Assembly: GCF_015477775.1 (NCBI RefSeq)
Contig: NZ_JADLQO010000002.1
Location: 434,001 to 498,000 of the forward strand
DNA from: Nocardia abscessus
GTDB lineage: Bacteria; Actinomycetota; Actinomycetes; Mycobacteriales; Mycobacteriaceae
Direction of reading: 5' to 3'
Length of the DNA stretch: 64,000 nt
Shown here in pieces: positions 35,089-44,551 of this stretch. Under the pieces are notes generated by a model that did not search any database, was not told the DNA's origin, and was given only the letters and a program-made list of their open reading frames with translations. The stretch's first letter is position 1, and every line of letters starts with the position of its first letter. The position numbers and the translations under genes are program-made.

Positions 35089-35763
35089 ATGAGCACACAG
35101 GTTGATGTGGTGCGAGTGTTCACCGACGCGGCGGGCCGGTTCGGCAACGAGCTCGGTATCGCGCGGGCGGCCGACGTAGCCGCGGTCGATCGGCAGGCGC
35201 TGGCGGCGAAAGCCGGATACAGCGAGACCGTCGTGGTCGAGGAACCGGTGGACGGCACCGTCGCGGTGCGGATCTACACCCCCCTGATGGAACTCCCCTT
35301 CGCCGGGCACCCGTCCGTGGGCACCGCCTGGTGGTTCGCGGCCCAGGGCGTTCCGGTGCGGGTGCTGGACGTCCCGGCGGGCCCGGTGACGGTGGAACTC
35401 ACCGAGGGATTGACCTGGATCACCGCGCGCGGCGAATGGGCGCCCACGTTCACCTTCCATCAGCTGGAGGACGCCGAGGAGCTGGCCGCGCTGCATCCGG
35501 ACGAGTTCCCCGGTGGCCCGCACTACCTGTGGGCCTGGACCGATGAGCATCGCGCCGCGCTGCGTTCGCGCATGTTCGCGCCGACCATGGGCGTTGCGGA
35601 GGACGAGGCGACCGGAGCCGCTGCCGTGGCCTTGACAGCGTTACTGCGCAAAGGCTTGGTCATCACCCAGGGCAAGGGCTCGCAATTGTTCACTCAGTGG
35701 GACTCCGACGGCTGGGTGCACCTCGGCGGCCGCGTCGTCGCAGATCAGCCGGTGGAGATCTAG
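35089..35763 (+). CDS. PhzF-family protein (short form)
   Basis: A 224-residue PhzF/diaminopimelate-epimerase-fold protein. The N-terminal module has SETVVVEEP, supplying the catalytic-type glutamate, and PFAGHPSVGTAWWF; the C-terminal module has GVAEDEATGAAAVALTALL in place of the usual EDPATGSAA. It is about 50 residues shorter than typical PhzF proteins, and the phenazine pathway is not present, so an isomerase or epimerase acting elsewhere is likely. The start at 35089 follows GGGGAG. Confidence 0.8.
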   Translation: MSTQVDVVRVFTDAAGRFGNELGIARAADVAAVDRQALAAKAGYSETVVVEEPVDGTVAVRIYTPLMELPFAGHPSVGTAWWFAAQGVPVRVLDVPAGPVTVELTEGLTWITARGEWAPTFTFHQLEDAEELAALHPDEFPGGPHYLWAWTDEHRAALRSRMFAPTMGVAEDEATGAAAVALTALLRKGLVITQGKGSQLFTQWDSDGWVHLGGRVVADQPVEI

Positions 35764-35770
35764 GCCGGAC

Positions 35771-36502
35771 TCACGGCAGCGTCACGCCGACGACCGGATC
35801 GCCGCTGGGCGCGTCCGAGCCGCCGTCCGGTTCGACGCTCACCGCGAGCACCTCGCCCGACCGGAATCCGGTCACGAACGGCCGCTCGGTCGAGGGCACG
35901 TCGCTCAGCACACCGACCGAGCGGGGCTGCCCGTCGGAGCCGACCAGCCACACCTGATAGACCCGCCCCAGCGGTGGTGGCGCCACCCGGTCGAACACGA
36001 CGATCGCGCGGCCGAGTTCGGGCGAAGCGTCGACGACCAGCAGACCGCCGCCGTCGAACGCGCCGTTGACCGTCCGCATCCCCGGCTGCCCGGGCACCTC
36101 GCTGGCGGCGACCGGATCCGAGGACGAGCCGGTGAACTGGACGGCCACCAGGCTTCCGCCGACCACCAGGCACGCGGCCGCCGCGATCGGCACCGCCCAG
36201 CGCAGCGGCCGTCGCCACGACGAGATCCGCGTGACCGATCGTTCCTCGCGCAAGTCCGGCAGCGCCGCCAGAATGCGGCGTTCCAGTTCCGGCGGCGGTG
36301 CGAGCTCGTCGAGCACGGCCAGTCGGCCCATCACGTCGCGCGCCTGCCAGACGGCGTCGGAGAAGGCCCGCCGCACGTCGGGGTCCGCGGCCGCCAGACG
36401 GGCATCGATATGCCTGCGTTCGATATCGGCGACCGCGTCCAGCGCGCACGGGTAGGCGAGGTCGATGAGATCCGCGTCCGACCGCGGCGAGGTGTCAACC
36501 AT
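35771..36502 (-). CDS. rskA: Anti-sigma-K factor RskA
   Basis: A 243-residue anti-sigma factor. Residues about 1-95 are the cytoplasmic sigma-binding zinc-less domain (DLIDLAYPCALDAVADIERRH); one transmembrane helix follows (RWAVPIAAAACLVVGGSLVAV); the outer domain runs to the C-terminus with ELGRAIVVFDRVAPPPLGRVYQVWLVG, the RskA signature. It holds SigK until regulated proteolysis releases it. It overlaps sigK by 8 bp and is convergent with the PhzF gene with a 7-bp gap. Confidence 0.9.
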   Translation of the reverse strand: MVDTSPRSDADLIDLAYPCALDAVADIERRHIDARLAAADPDVRRAFSDAVWQARDVMGRLAVLDELAPPPELERRILAALPDLREERSVTRISSWRRPLRWAVPIAAAACLVVGGSLVAVQFTGSSSDPVAASEVPGQPGMRTVNGAFDGGGLLVVDASPELGRAIVVFDRVAPPPLGRVYQVWLVGSDGQPRSVGVLSDVPSTERPFVTGFRSGEVLAVSVEPDGGSDAPSGDPVVGVTLP

Positions 36503-37181
36503 CGGTGCGTTCCCCGGACAAACACTTCTCCAATCGTTTCAGCCCGTCCCGGATGCGGGTCTTGATCGTGGGCAGCGGAACCGACAGATGGTCGGCGACC
36601 TCTCGGTAGGTCCGCCCGCTGTAATAGGCCAGCGCGATCGCTTCGCGCTGGGTGGGGGTCAAGGTCTCCAAGCAACCTGCCACCTGTTGCTCTTCGATGC
36701 GCTGGGCGACCGATTCGGCGACCACGTCGTGGTCTCGTCCCAGATGCTCGTGCGCGTAGACCAGATCCCGGCTGGTGGCCGAGCTCTCCGAGCGCACCCG
36801 GTCCACCGCCCGCCGGTGGGCGAGCATCATGATCCAGCCGACCGGACTGGCCAGCGTGGCATCGTAGCGATCGGCCATCGACCACACCTGGAGGTAGACC
36901 TCCTGGGTCACCTCCTCCGCGGCGGCGTGACTGCGCAGGATCCGCACCGTCAACCCGAACACCCGCGGACTGGTCAGCTGATAGAACTCGGTGAACGCGC
37001 CGCGATCGCCCGCTCCCGCGGCGGCGAGCAACGCCGCGAGCTCGCGGCTCGCGAGGGTGGCCTGCGAGCGGCCGTGGCGGGAGGGCAGCGGGCACGCGAG
37101 CGCGGAGTCGCCGGGTTCCTCCCGCACCCGCGCCGGGTCGCCGGATCGATGGGATGAAGCAGAACCGTGTTCGTTGCTCAT
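36495..37181 (-). CDS. sigK: ECF sigma factor SigK
   Basis: A 228-residue ECF sigma factor. Region 2 contains FGLTVRILRSHAAAEEVTQEVYLQVWSMADRYDA, and region 4 contains LTPTQREAIALAYYSGRTYREVADHLSVPLPTIKTRIRDGLKRL. The N-terminal 40 residues before the sigma domain are polar and poorly conserved. ATG at 37181 preferred over 37202, because the longer form has no ribosome-binding site. SigK proteins with RskA control envelope and redox genes; in M. tuberculosis the targets are mpt70/mpt83. The DUF5134 gene follows in the same direction. Confidence 0.92.
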   Translation of the reverse strand: MSNEHGSASSHRSGDPARVREEPGDSALACPLPSRHGRSQATLASRELAALLAAAGAGDRGAFTEFYQLTSPRVFGLTVRILRSHAAAEEVTQEVYLQVWSMADRYDATLASPVGWIMMLAHRRAVDRVRSESSATSRDLVYAHEHLGRDHDVVAESVAQRIEEQQVAGCLETLTPTQREAIALAYYSGRTYREVADHLSVPLPTIKTRIRDGLKRLEKCLSGERTDG

Positions 37182-37245
37182 GGCCGAATCCCGTGCCTGC
37201 ATGAACAGGGGTTCGGTATGCAGGGGGAACCGGATTGGTCCCTGG

Positions 37246-37920
37246 TCAACGAGCGATCATGGCCACCAGCATGTACGCGGTACCGGCATCCATCACCACG
37301 TGCGGCACCGCCGCCCAGGGTTTCGCGGGACCGGTGAGTGCGGCGACACATCCCCCGGAACGCGCCAGCAGCCGCAGCGGACCCGGCAGCTGCGCATGCA
37401 CCCAGCCGGTACGGGCGGCGAAGACGACCAGCAGTGCGTCGAGCAGGAACAGGGCGGCGAGACCGAGCGCGGGGCCGGGAGCCGGACCGCCCATGTGTCC
37501 GGAGGCCGTATGCCCGGACATCGCGTAGAGCATCGCCGCGGCGGCCACGATGTGGTAGCCGAGCGGGACCAGCCGGTCGATCGGCAGCGGCCGCCCCTGG
37601 GTGGCGTACTCCGCCGCGCGGATCATCAGCAGGCCGGCGAAGACCACGGTCATCGCCGTGAGCACGCCACGCAGCGCGTGCGGGCTCGCTCCTGAGGGGA
37701 ACAACAGCATGCCGAGCATGACCAGGCACATCACCAGGTGCGCCGCATCGGATTCGGCATGCTCGCCCGAAGCATCCGGTGGCCCGGACGTTTCCGGGAC
37801 CGAATCGGCCCACGACGCCACGGGCGCCGTCACTCGCGTCAGCACGATCCCCGCCGCGATCACGAACGCGGCCACCACCATCCACCGCAATACCGCATAG
37901 TCCTGCACGAACTGCGCCAC
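37246..37920 (-). CDS. DUF5134 membrane protein
   Basis: A 224-residue protein with five or six hydrophobic helices. Histidines and methionines cluster in AAHLVMCLVMLGMLLF, GYHIVAAAAMLYAMSGHTASGHM and PHVVMDAGTAYMLVAMI, a layout suggestive of copper or heme binding in the membrane and characteristic of DUF5134. It lies 64 bp upstream of sigK on the same strand, so it may be co-transcribed with the sigK/rskA unit. GTG at 37920 preferred; the frame extends to 37974. Function unknown. Confidence 0.75.
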   Translation of the reverse strand: MAQFVQDYAVLRWMVVAAFVIAAGIVLTRVTAPVASWADSVPETSGPPDASGEHAESDAAHLVMCLVMLGMLLFPSGASPHALRGVLTAMTVVFAGLLMIRAAEYATQGRPLPIDRLVPLGYHIVAAAAMLYAMSGHTASGHMGGPAPGPALGLAALFLLDALLVVFAARTGWVHAQLPGPLRLLARSGGCVAALTGPAKPWAAVPHVVMDAGTAYMLVAMIAR

Positions 37921-38160
37921 ACCCCACCACCTCTCAGCACGGCGACCACGGTCGTCGCCCTTCCATGCTCGCATCCCGGAGCGGTCGGGGTGCCCTTTTC
38001 GATTGCGCTACATCGTCGATCGGGCCGGCCACAGCGATCGCCCAGCGCTCTTCGGGCATACGTGCGCGCGGGGTGGCCTCGGTCACCGGGCTGTTCGTTC
38101 CGGGCACCGGATCCTCGCGGCATCCCGGCCGGATCCGGAGGGCCGGGCTTCGCGACTTCC

Positions 38161-38376
38161 TCAGTGCGAGTGCGGTTTTGCTATGCCGAGGCGATCCATG
38201 AGACGAGCACTTCGCTCCAGCGATGCCGAGACCGTCTGTCGGGCAGGAGAATCTCGGAGTTGCGTCGCCTCGACAAACTCATGCGCATCGGCAACCGCTT
38301 CGAAGAAAGTCGGCAGCGTACCGCCGCGACACATCAACGACGCGGCGTCGCGCCGGCCGATCACGTGGCAAATCAC
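38161..38376 (-). CDS. Possible 71-residue protein coupled to the aminotransferase gene
   Basis: The frame starts with GTG at 38376, overlapping the aminotransferase stop codon by 4 bp (GTGA), the usual coupling layout of this genome. It encodes a helical sequence containing LPTFFEAVADAHEFVEATQLRDSPARQ and ending MDRLGIAKPHSH. Third-codon GC is lower than in neighbouring genes and I recognise no family, so this may also be a decayed gene or chance frame. Confidence 0.4.
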   Translation of the reverse strand: MICHVIGRRDAASLMCRGGTLPTFFEAVADAHEFVEATQLRDSPARQTVSASLERSARLMDRLGIAKPHSH

Positions 38377-39602
38377 ACGTCGTTCAGTGCGCGGGTGAAT
38401 CCGTCGACGAGTTCGGCGACCTGGTCGTCGGTCATGACGAACGCCGGGGACACCTGCATGGCGCCTTGCCCCGCGGCGCGACCGGAGATGCCGTGCGAGC
38501 GCAACGCCTTGACCAGTGCGGGTCCTTCGGCGGGATCGGCCAGCTGGATCGCGGCGACGGCACCGAGGCCGCTGCGCACCTCGGCGACCCTGGGATGTGC
38601 GGCGAGCACCGACAGCTGCTCGTGCAGGCTGGACTCCAGGCGCAGGGCCTCATCGAGCAGGCCTTCCCGCTCGACGATGTCGAGGTTCGCCAGTGCGGCG
38701 GCCGCGGCGCCCGCGTGGCCGCCATAGGTGTAGCCGTGCCGCCACCACACCCCGCCCGCGAAGAACGGCTCCGCCACGTGCGGTGCGGCGAAGACCGCGC
38801 CCATTGGGAGATAGCCGGAGGTCAGCCCTTTCGCGGTGGTCATCAGGTCGGGTTCGAGCGCGAATCGCGACGACGCGAACCAGGCTCCGCCGATCCGGCC
38901 GAAACCGGTCACGACCTCGTCGGCGACGAACAGGATGTCGTGGTCGCGGCAGATGCGCCGCACCTCGGCGAGGTAGCCCTCCGGCGGTGGATACACACCA
39001 CCCGCGCCGATCACGGGTTCGCAGAAGAACGCGGCGATCCGCTCGGCGCCGACCTCCTCGATCAGGGCGAGCAGGGCTTTCGCGTCGTCCCACTCGACGG
39101 TCCGCGCCGCGGGCATCAGCTCGCCGTAACCCTCGCGGTTCCCCGGTATGCCCGCCAGCGCCGTGCCCGCCACGTGCATGCCGTGATAAGCCATCCGTCG
39201 CCCCACCACGATCGTCTTGCCCGGGCGACCGAGTTCGTGCCAGTAGCGGCGGGCGAGCTTGGCCGCGGTGTCGACGGAGTCGGAGCCACCCGAGGTGAAG
39301 AAGATCTTGCTGCCCCGCACCGGAGCGAGGCGGGCGAGCCGCTCGGCGAGCTCCTGGGTGGCGGGTTCGGTGATGTCGCCGAAATTGGAGTAGTGCGCGA
39401 TCCTGCGCAACTGGGCGGCCACCGCGTCGGCGATCTCCCCGCGGCCGTGGCCCACATTGGCGAACCACAGACCCGCGGTCGCGTCCAAGTAGCGATTGCC
39501 CGCCGGGTCGAAAACGTAGGCGCCCTCGCCGCGAGCGACCACGAACGCGCCGTCGCGCTCGACGGCGCCCATGTCGGCAAAGCCGTGCCATAGCGCGTTC
39601 AT
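38373..39602 (-). CDS. Class III (omega) aminotransferase
   Basis: A 409-residue PLP-dependent aminotransferase. The N-terminal GNRYLDATAGLWFANVGHGR binds the substrate; FFTSGGSDSVDTAAKLARRYW holds the PLP phosphate; FVADEVVTGFGRIG has the PLP-contacting aspartate; the PLP lysine is in MTTAKGLTSGYLPMGAV. Such enzymes move amino groups between amines such as beta-alanine or 4-aminobutyrate and pyruvate. Start at 39602, with GGAGGT immediately upstream; the long frame reaching 41423 is antisense of hrpA. Confidence 0.92.
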   Translation of the reverse strand: MNALWHGFADMGAVERDGAFVVARGEGAYVFDPAGNRYLDATAGLWFANVGHGRGEIADAVAAQLRRIAHYSNFGDITEPATQELAERLARLAPVRGSKIFFTSGGSDSVDTAAKLARRYWHELGRPGKTIVVGRRMAYHGMHVAGTALAGIPGNREGYGELMPAARTVEWDDAKALLALIEEVGAERIAAFFCEPVIGAGGVYPPPEGYLAEVRRICRDHDILFVADEVVTGFGRIGGAWFASSRFALEPDLMTTAKGLTSGYLPMGAVFAAPHVAEPFFAGGVWWRHGYTYGGHAGAAAAALANLDIVEREGLLDEALRLESSLHEQLSVLAAHPRVAEVRSGLGAVAAIQLADPAEGPALVKALRSHGISGRAAGQGAMQVSPAFVMTDDQVAELVDGFTRALNDV

Positions 39603-39731
39603 ACCTCCACCTTTACCGGATCCCGATCCGCGCCGCTCCCGCGAGCGCCCCGCCGTCAGCTCCCCCCAGCTACCAGGGCGTGGGCCTGGCGGGAAAATTC
39701 GCTGGCCGCTTTCGCTAGGCTGGTCGATGCA

Positions 39732-42700
39732 ATGACCAGGACAGCCGCCACCGACTCCCGTGAACTTCGCACCCGTCTGGCGAATCTTTCCCTTCGCGAC
39801 GAACACCGGTTGCGGCGCAAACTCGACAAAGCGCGCGGCGGCGACCTGGGCGACGTGGAAGCCGAGATCGCGGCGGCCGAACTGCGGGTGGCGGCGCGGC
39901 GCGCCGCCGTGCCGGAGATTCGCTATCCGGAGCAGCTGCCGGTCACCGCCCGCCGCGCGGACATCGCCGCGGCCATCGCCGAGCATCAGGTGGTGATCGT
40001 CGCCGGCGAGACCGGCTCGGGCAAGACCACCCAGATTCCGAAGATCTGTCTGGAACTCGGGCGCGGCATCCGCGGCACCATCGGGCACACCCAGCCGCGC
40101 AGGCTGGCAGCGCGCACCGTGGCCGAGCGCATCGCCGAAGAGCTGGGCACCGAACTCGGCGACGTCGTCGGCTACACGGTGCGGTTCACCGACCATGCCT
40201 CCGAGCACACTCTGGTCAAGCTGATGACCGACGGCATCCTGCTCGCCGAGATCCAGCGCGACCGGCTGCTGCGCCGCTACGACACGATCATCATCGATGA
40301 GGCGCACGAACGCAGCCTCAACATCGACTTCCTGCTCGGCTACCTCGCGCAGCTGCTCCCCCGCAGGCCCGACCTCAAGGTGATCATCACCTCGGCGACC
40401 ATCGATCCCGAGCTGTTCGCCCGGCACTTCGCGGACGAGGCGGGCAACCCCGCCCCGATCGTCGAAGTCTCCGGCCGCTCGTACCCGGTGGAGATCCGCT
40501 ACCGGCCGCTCGCGCTGGAGTTGCCGGGCGCCGCAGGAGACGAGGACGACGAGGACACCCGCGTCGTCGACCGGGATCCGGTGGACGCGATCGGTGACGC
40601 CGTGACCGAGCTGTTCGAGGCGGGCGACGGCGACGTGCTGGTCTTCCTGTCCGGCGAACGCGAGATCCGCGACACCGCCGACGCCCTGCGCGATCTGAAG
40701 CTGCCGCGCACCGAGATCCTTCCGCTGTACGCCCGGCTGTCCACCGCCGAGCAGCACCGCGTCTTCGCCCCGCACAGCGGGCGCCGGGTGGTGCTGGCGA
40801 CGAACGTCGCGGAGACCTCGCTCACGGTGCCCGGCATCCGGTACGTCGTCGACCCGGGCACAGCGCGGATCTCGCGCTATTCCATGCGGACCAAGGTGCA
40901 GCGGTTGCCGATCGAACCGGTGTCCCAGGCATCGGCGCGGCAGCGATCCGGCCGGTGCGGCCGCGTCGCGGACGGCATCTGCATCCGGCTGTACTCCGAG
41001 GACGATTTCGAATCCCGGCCCACTTTCACCGAACCCGAGATCCTGCGCACCAACCTGGCCGCGGTCATCCTGCAGATGACCGCGCTCGGGCTCGGTGACA
41101 TCGAGAACTTCCCGTTCGTGGAGGCGCCGGATCGCCGCGCCATCCGCGACGGCATCGGCCTGCTCGAAGAGCTGGGCGCCCTCGCCCGGCGTGACGGCGG
41201 TTCCGCCGCCCGGGCAGGTGGCGACACCGACGCCGCGCTCTCGCTGACGCCGATCGGCCGGGAGATGGCCCAGCTGCCGGTCGATCCCCGGATGGCGCGG
41301 ATGCTGGTGGAGGCCAACCGCAACGGCTGCCTGGCGGACGTGCTGGTCATCGTCGCGGCACTGTCGATCCAGGATGTCCGGGAGCGTCCCGCCGAACAGC
41401 AGCAGGCAGCCGACACCAAACACGCGCGCTTCACGGTCGAGGGCTCCGACTTCCTGGCCTACCTGCGACTATGGGAATACCTCGGCGGTCAGCGCAAGTC
41501 GTTGTCGTCCAATCAATTCCGGCGGTTGTGCCGGGAGGAGTTCCTGCACTACCTGCGGATCCGGGAGTGGCAGGACCTGCACGGGCAACTGCGCACGATC
41601 ACCAAAGGCCTCGGATGGTCGACCCGGACGGACGAGCCGGCCGACGGCGCGCGATCGGCCGGAGCCGACGAGGCGACGCCGGATCGCAAGTCCGGCAACA
41701 GAACACGCCGAAACGGCCCGGCGCGCCGCCGGGGCGACGGGCGATCCGGCGCCGACCGGGACCGCTCCGCCATCGCGGCGGCGGCCGTGGACGACGGGAT
41801 GCCCTGGGATTCCACCGCCATCCACCAGGCGCTGCTGGCGGGCATGCTGTCGCACATCGGGCTCAGGGAGGCGGAATCCCGGGAATTCCTCGGCGCCCGC
41901 AACGCCAAGTTCATGATCTTCCCCGGATCGTCGCTGGCCAAGAAGCCGCCGCGGTGGGTGATGGCCGCCGAGCTGGTCGAGACCTCGCGGCTGTGGGGCC
42001 GGATGGCCGCGAAGATCGAGCCCGAATGGGCCGAACGACTCGCGGGCGACCTCGTCAAACGCACGTACTCCGAACCGCACTGGTCGTCCAAGCGGGGTGC
42101 GGCGCGCGCCTACGAGCGGGTCACGTTGTACGGGATCCCGCTGGTCACCGGCCGAGCCGTGGACTACGGCCGCATCGATGCCGAATTGTCGCGCGAGCTG
42201 TTCATCAGGCATGCCCTGGTGCAGGGCGAGTGGCAGACCCGGCACGAGTTCTTCCATCGCAATCGCGCCCTGCTCGACGACGTCGCCGACCTGGAGCACC
42301 GCGCCCGCCGCCGGGACATCCTGGTCGACGACGAGGTGCTGTTCGAGTTCTACGACAAGCGCCTGCCCGCCGACATCGTCTCGGTGCGGCATTTCGACAG
42401 CTGGTGGCGTTCCGCACGACGAGAAGATCCCGAGCTGCTGGACTTCTCCACCTCCACCGTGGTCAACGAAGGCGCGGCCGCGCTGGATCCGGCGGCCTTC
42501 CCCGACTCCTGGCGCCAGGGCGAGCTCAGCTTCCCGCTCTCCTACCAGTTCGAGCCCGGCACCGAGGAGGACGGCGTCACCGTGCGCATTCCGGTGGAGC
42601 AGCTGGCCCACGTCCGCGCCGTCGGCTTCGACTGGCTGGTGCCCGGCATGCGCGACGAACTGGCCGCCGCGCTGATCAAGACCTTGCCGAAGGCATTGCG

Positions 42701-43856
42701 CCGCAGCGTAGTTCCCGCTCCCGACTTCGCGGCCGCCGCACTGGCGGCGCTGCCCCCGCGTGCCGAGCCGCTGCGCGCCGGACTGGCGCGCGAGTTGTCG
42801 CGGCTGGGTTCGGTGTCGATCGCCCCCACCGACTTCGACCTCTCCGCGCTGCCCGATCACCTGCGCATGACCTTCGCGGCCGTCGGCGCGGACGGCGCCA
42901 CGCTCGCACGGGGAAAGAGCCTCGCCGCGTTGAAAACCCAGCTCGCCGAGCAGGTTTCCGCCTCGGTCGCCCGGGCCACCGCAGGGGCGGAACGCCCGCC
43001 TGCCACGGTGTGGACCTCCGAATCGCTCGGCACCATCGCGCCGACGGTGCGGCGCGAGGTGGCCGGGCAGACCGTCACCGGATACCCCGCGCTCGTCGCC
43101 GAGGGCGACGGCGTGGCGGTCCGGGTGCTCAGCTCCGCCGCGGAGCAGGCCGCCGCGATGCGCCTGGGCACCAGAGCCCTGCTGCTGCGCGCGCTGCCCG
43201 CCTCGGCCCGCACCGCCACCGCGGGCCTGTCGCCCTCGGATCGCCTTGCCCTGAGCCAGAATCCGTACGGCTCGCTGGAGGCACTGCTCGACGACTGCCG
43301 CGCGGCCGCCGCCGACGAGTTGCTCGCCGCCGCGGGCGGTCCGGTGCACGCCCCGGCGGAGTTCGAGGCACTTCTCGCCCGAATCCGTCCGGACTTCGCC
43401 TCCGCCGTCGCGCGTTACGTGCGCCTGGTCGTGCCGGTTCTCGCCGGCGCCCATCAGGTTTCCGCCGTCCTCGCGCGAACCAGCGAGCGCGACATCGCCG
43501 ATGACGTCCGCCATCAGCTCGACAACCTGGTGTTCCGCGGCTTCGTGTCCGAGACGGGCGCGGCCAGGCTGCGCGAACTGCCCCGCTATCTCCAGGCGGC
43601 GGTGGTGCGACTGGAGGCGCTGCCCGGCTCGGCCGTTCGCGACCGGCAGGGCATGGCCGAACTCGATCGGGTGCTCGGCGCTTACAGCCGCTTCGTCGAG
43701 TCGCTACCGGCGAACCGCAGACATGCGCCCGCGGTCACCGAGATCTGGTGGATGATCGAGGAATTGCGCGTCAGCCTGTTCGCGCAGAAGCTCGGCACCC
43801 CGTTCCCGGTGTCCGCCAAGCGAATCGAGAAGGCGATCGCCGCGGTCCGGCGCTGA
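39732..43856 (+). CDS. hrpA: ATP-dependent RNA helicase HrpA
   Basis: A 1374-residue DEAH-box RNA helicase. Motif I GETGSGKTTQIP (near residue 95), DEAH in IIDEAHERSLNIDFLLGYL, SATID and QRSGRCGR follow in order; the C-terminal half is the HrpA-specific DUF3418 part (about residues 790-1370). A charged insert around residues 635-690 (TRRNGPARRRGDGRSG) separates the two. In enterobacteria HrpA frees stalled ribosomes. It ends one base before the convergent nrdR stop. Confidence 0.95.
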   Translation: MTRTAATDSRELRTRLANLSLRDEHRLRRKLDKARGGDLGDVEAEIAAAELRVAARRAAVPEIRYPEQLPVTARRADIAAAIAEHQVVIVAGETGSGKTTQIPKICLELGRGIRGTIGHTQPRRLAARTVAERIAEELGTELGDVVGYTVRFTDHASEHTLVKLMTDGILLAEIQRDRLLRRYDTIIIDEAHERSLNIDFLLGYLAQLLPRRPDLKVIITSATIDPELFARHFADEAGNPAPIVEVSGRSYPVEIRYRPLALELPGAAGDEDDEDTRVVDRDPVDAIGDAVTELFEAGDGDVLVFLSGEREIRDTADALRDLKLPRTEILPLYARLSTAEQHRVFAPHSGRRVVLATNVAETSLTVPGIRYVVDPGTARISRYSMRTKVQRLPIEPVSQASARQRSGRCGRVADGICIRLYSEDDFESRPTFTEPEILRTNLAAVILQMTALGLGDIENFPFVEAPDRRAIRDGIGLLEELGALARRDGGSAARAGGDTDAALSLTPIGREMAQLPVDPRMARMLVEANRNGCLADVLVIVAALSIQDVRERPAEQQQAADTKHARFTVEGSDFLAYLRLWEYLGGQRKSLSSNQFRRLCREEFLHYLRIREWQDLHGQLRTITKGLGWSTRTDEPADGARSAGADEATPDRKSGNRTRRNGPARRRGDGRSGADRDRSAIAAAAVDDGMPWDSTAIHQALLAGMLSHIGLREAESREFLGARNAKFMIFPGSSLAKKPPRWVMAAELVETSRLWGRMAAKIEPEWAERLAGDLVKRTYSEPHWSSKRGAARAYERVTLYGIPLVTGRAVDYGRIDAELSRELFIRHALVQGEWQTRHEFFHRNRALLDDVADLEHRARRRDILVDDEVLFEFYDKRLPADIVSVRHFDSWWRSARREDPELLDFSTSTVVNEGAAALDPAAFPDSWRQGELSFPLSYQFEPGTEEDGVTVRIPVEQLAHVRAVGFDWLVPGMRDELAAALIKTLPKALRRSVVPAPDFAAAALAALPPRAEPLRAGLARELSRLGSVSIAPTDFDLSALPDHLRMTFAAVGADGATLARGKSLAALKTQLAEQVSASVARATAGAERPPATVWTSESLGTIAPTVRREVAGQTVTGYPALVAEGDGVAVRVLSSAAEQAAAMRLGTRALLLRALPASARTATAGLSPSDRLALSQNPYGSLEALLDDCRAAAADELLAAAGGPVHAPAEFEALLARIRPDFASAVARYVRLVVPVLAGAHQVSAVLARTSERDIADDVRHQLDNLVFRGFVSETGAARLRELPRYLQAAVVRLEALPGSAVRDRQGMAELDRVLGAYSRFVESLPANRRHAPAVTEIWWMIEELRVSLFAQKLGTPFPVSAKRIEKAIAAVRR

Positions 43857-43857
43857 G

Positions 43858-44328
43858 TCAGTCCGCGGCCGACAGCGCCTCGGCGCGCGCCCGGCGCATG
43901 TCCCTGATCTCGCGTTCGAAATCCTCGGCCGAGGTGAACGACCGGTAGACCGAGGCGAACCGCAGGTAGGCCACCTCGTCCAGGTCGCGCAGCGGGCCCA
44001 GGATGGCCAGCCCCACCTCGTGACTGGGCACCTCGGGAGAACCCTTGGCGCGCACCGCGTCCTCCACCTGCTGCGCGAGCAGGTTCAGCGCGTCGTCGTC
44101 GACTTCCCGGCCTTGGCAGGCCCGGCGCACGCCGCGGATGACCTTCTCGCGACTGAACGGCTCGGTGACGCCGCTGCGCTTCACCACCGACAGGATGGCG
44201 GTCTCCACCGTGGTGAACCGCCGCCCACACTGCGGGCACGCGCGGCGGCGGCGGATGGCCGCGCCTTCGTCGGCCTCACGCGAGTCCACCACCCGGGAGT
44301 CGGGGTGTCGGCAGAACGGGCAATGCAT
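43858..44328 (-). CDS. nrdR: Ribonucleotide reductase regulator NrdR
   Basis: A 156-residue NrdR. The zinc ribbon has CPFC at residue 3 and CPQC at residue 32 ([20 protein letters not shown] and [15 protein letters not shown]), followed by the ATP-cone ([32 protein letters not shown]) that senses ATP/dATP. It represses ribonucleotide reductase genes when dATP is high. It is convergent with hrpA; lexA lies further along, matching the mycobacterial order nrdR...lexA. Confidence 0.96.
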   Translation of the reverse strand: MHCPFCRHPDSRVVDSREADEGAAIRRRRACPQCGRRFTTVETAILSVVKRSGVTEPFSREKVIRGVRRACQGREVDDDALNLLAQQVEDAVRAKGSPEVPSHEVGLAILGPLRDLDEVAYLRFASVYRSFTSAEDFEREIRDMRRARAEALSAAD

Positions 44329-44441
44329 CCGAGAAATCCTTCGTCGATGCGCGTGCTCGCGTCCGGACCGGGCGCCGATGGCGGCGATCGGTCCGGCGAG
44401 CCCGTGTACAGAGGTCTATACCCCGGCACCAGGCATACACC

Positions 44442-44475
44442 GTGCGACACGCGGAATGGTGCGACACGCGGAATG
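44442..44475. repeat. 17-bp direct repeat upstream of nrdR
   Basis: gtgcgacacgcggaatg occurs twice in tandem (44442-44458, 44459-44475) between nrdR and the secreted-protein gene. The block is flanked by the inverted hexamers aggcat (44431) and atgcct (44473). It does not look like the NrdR box. Confidence 0.8.
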
Positions 44476-44551
44476 CCTGCATAACACTTCGAGGATACCC
44501 GTCCGGGTCCCCGGATCGTCGCACTCACCCCAGGCAACCGGACCGGCTCGC

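Noticed and set aside
39603..41423. 600-codon minus-strand extension of the aminotransferase frame into hrpA
   Set aside because: The aminotransferase has its own start and RBS at 39602; the extension is antisense of hrpA.
41469..43514. 681-codon minus-strand ORF in hrpA
   Set aside because: Antisense to the DUF3418 part of HrpA; no motif.
44400..44480. NrdR box upstream of nrdR
   Set aside because: No copy of the acaCwATATwGtgt-type consensus; only unrelated repeats are present.
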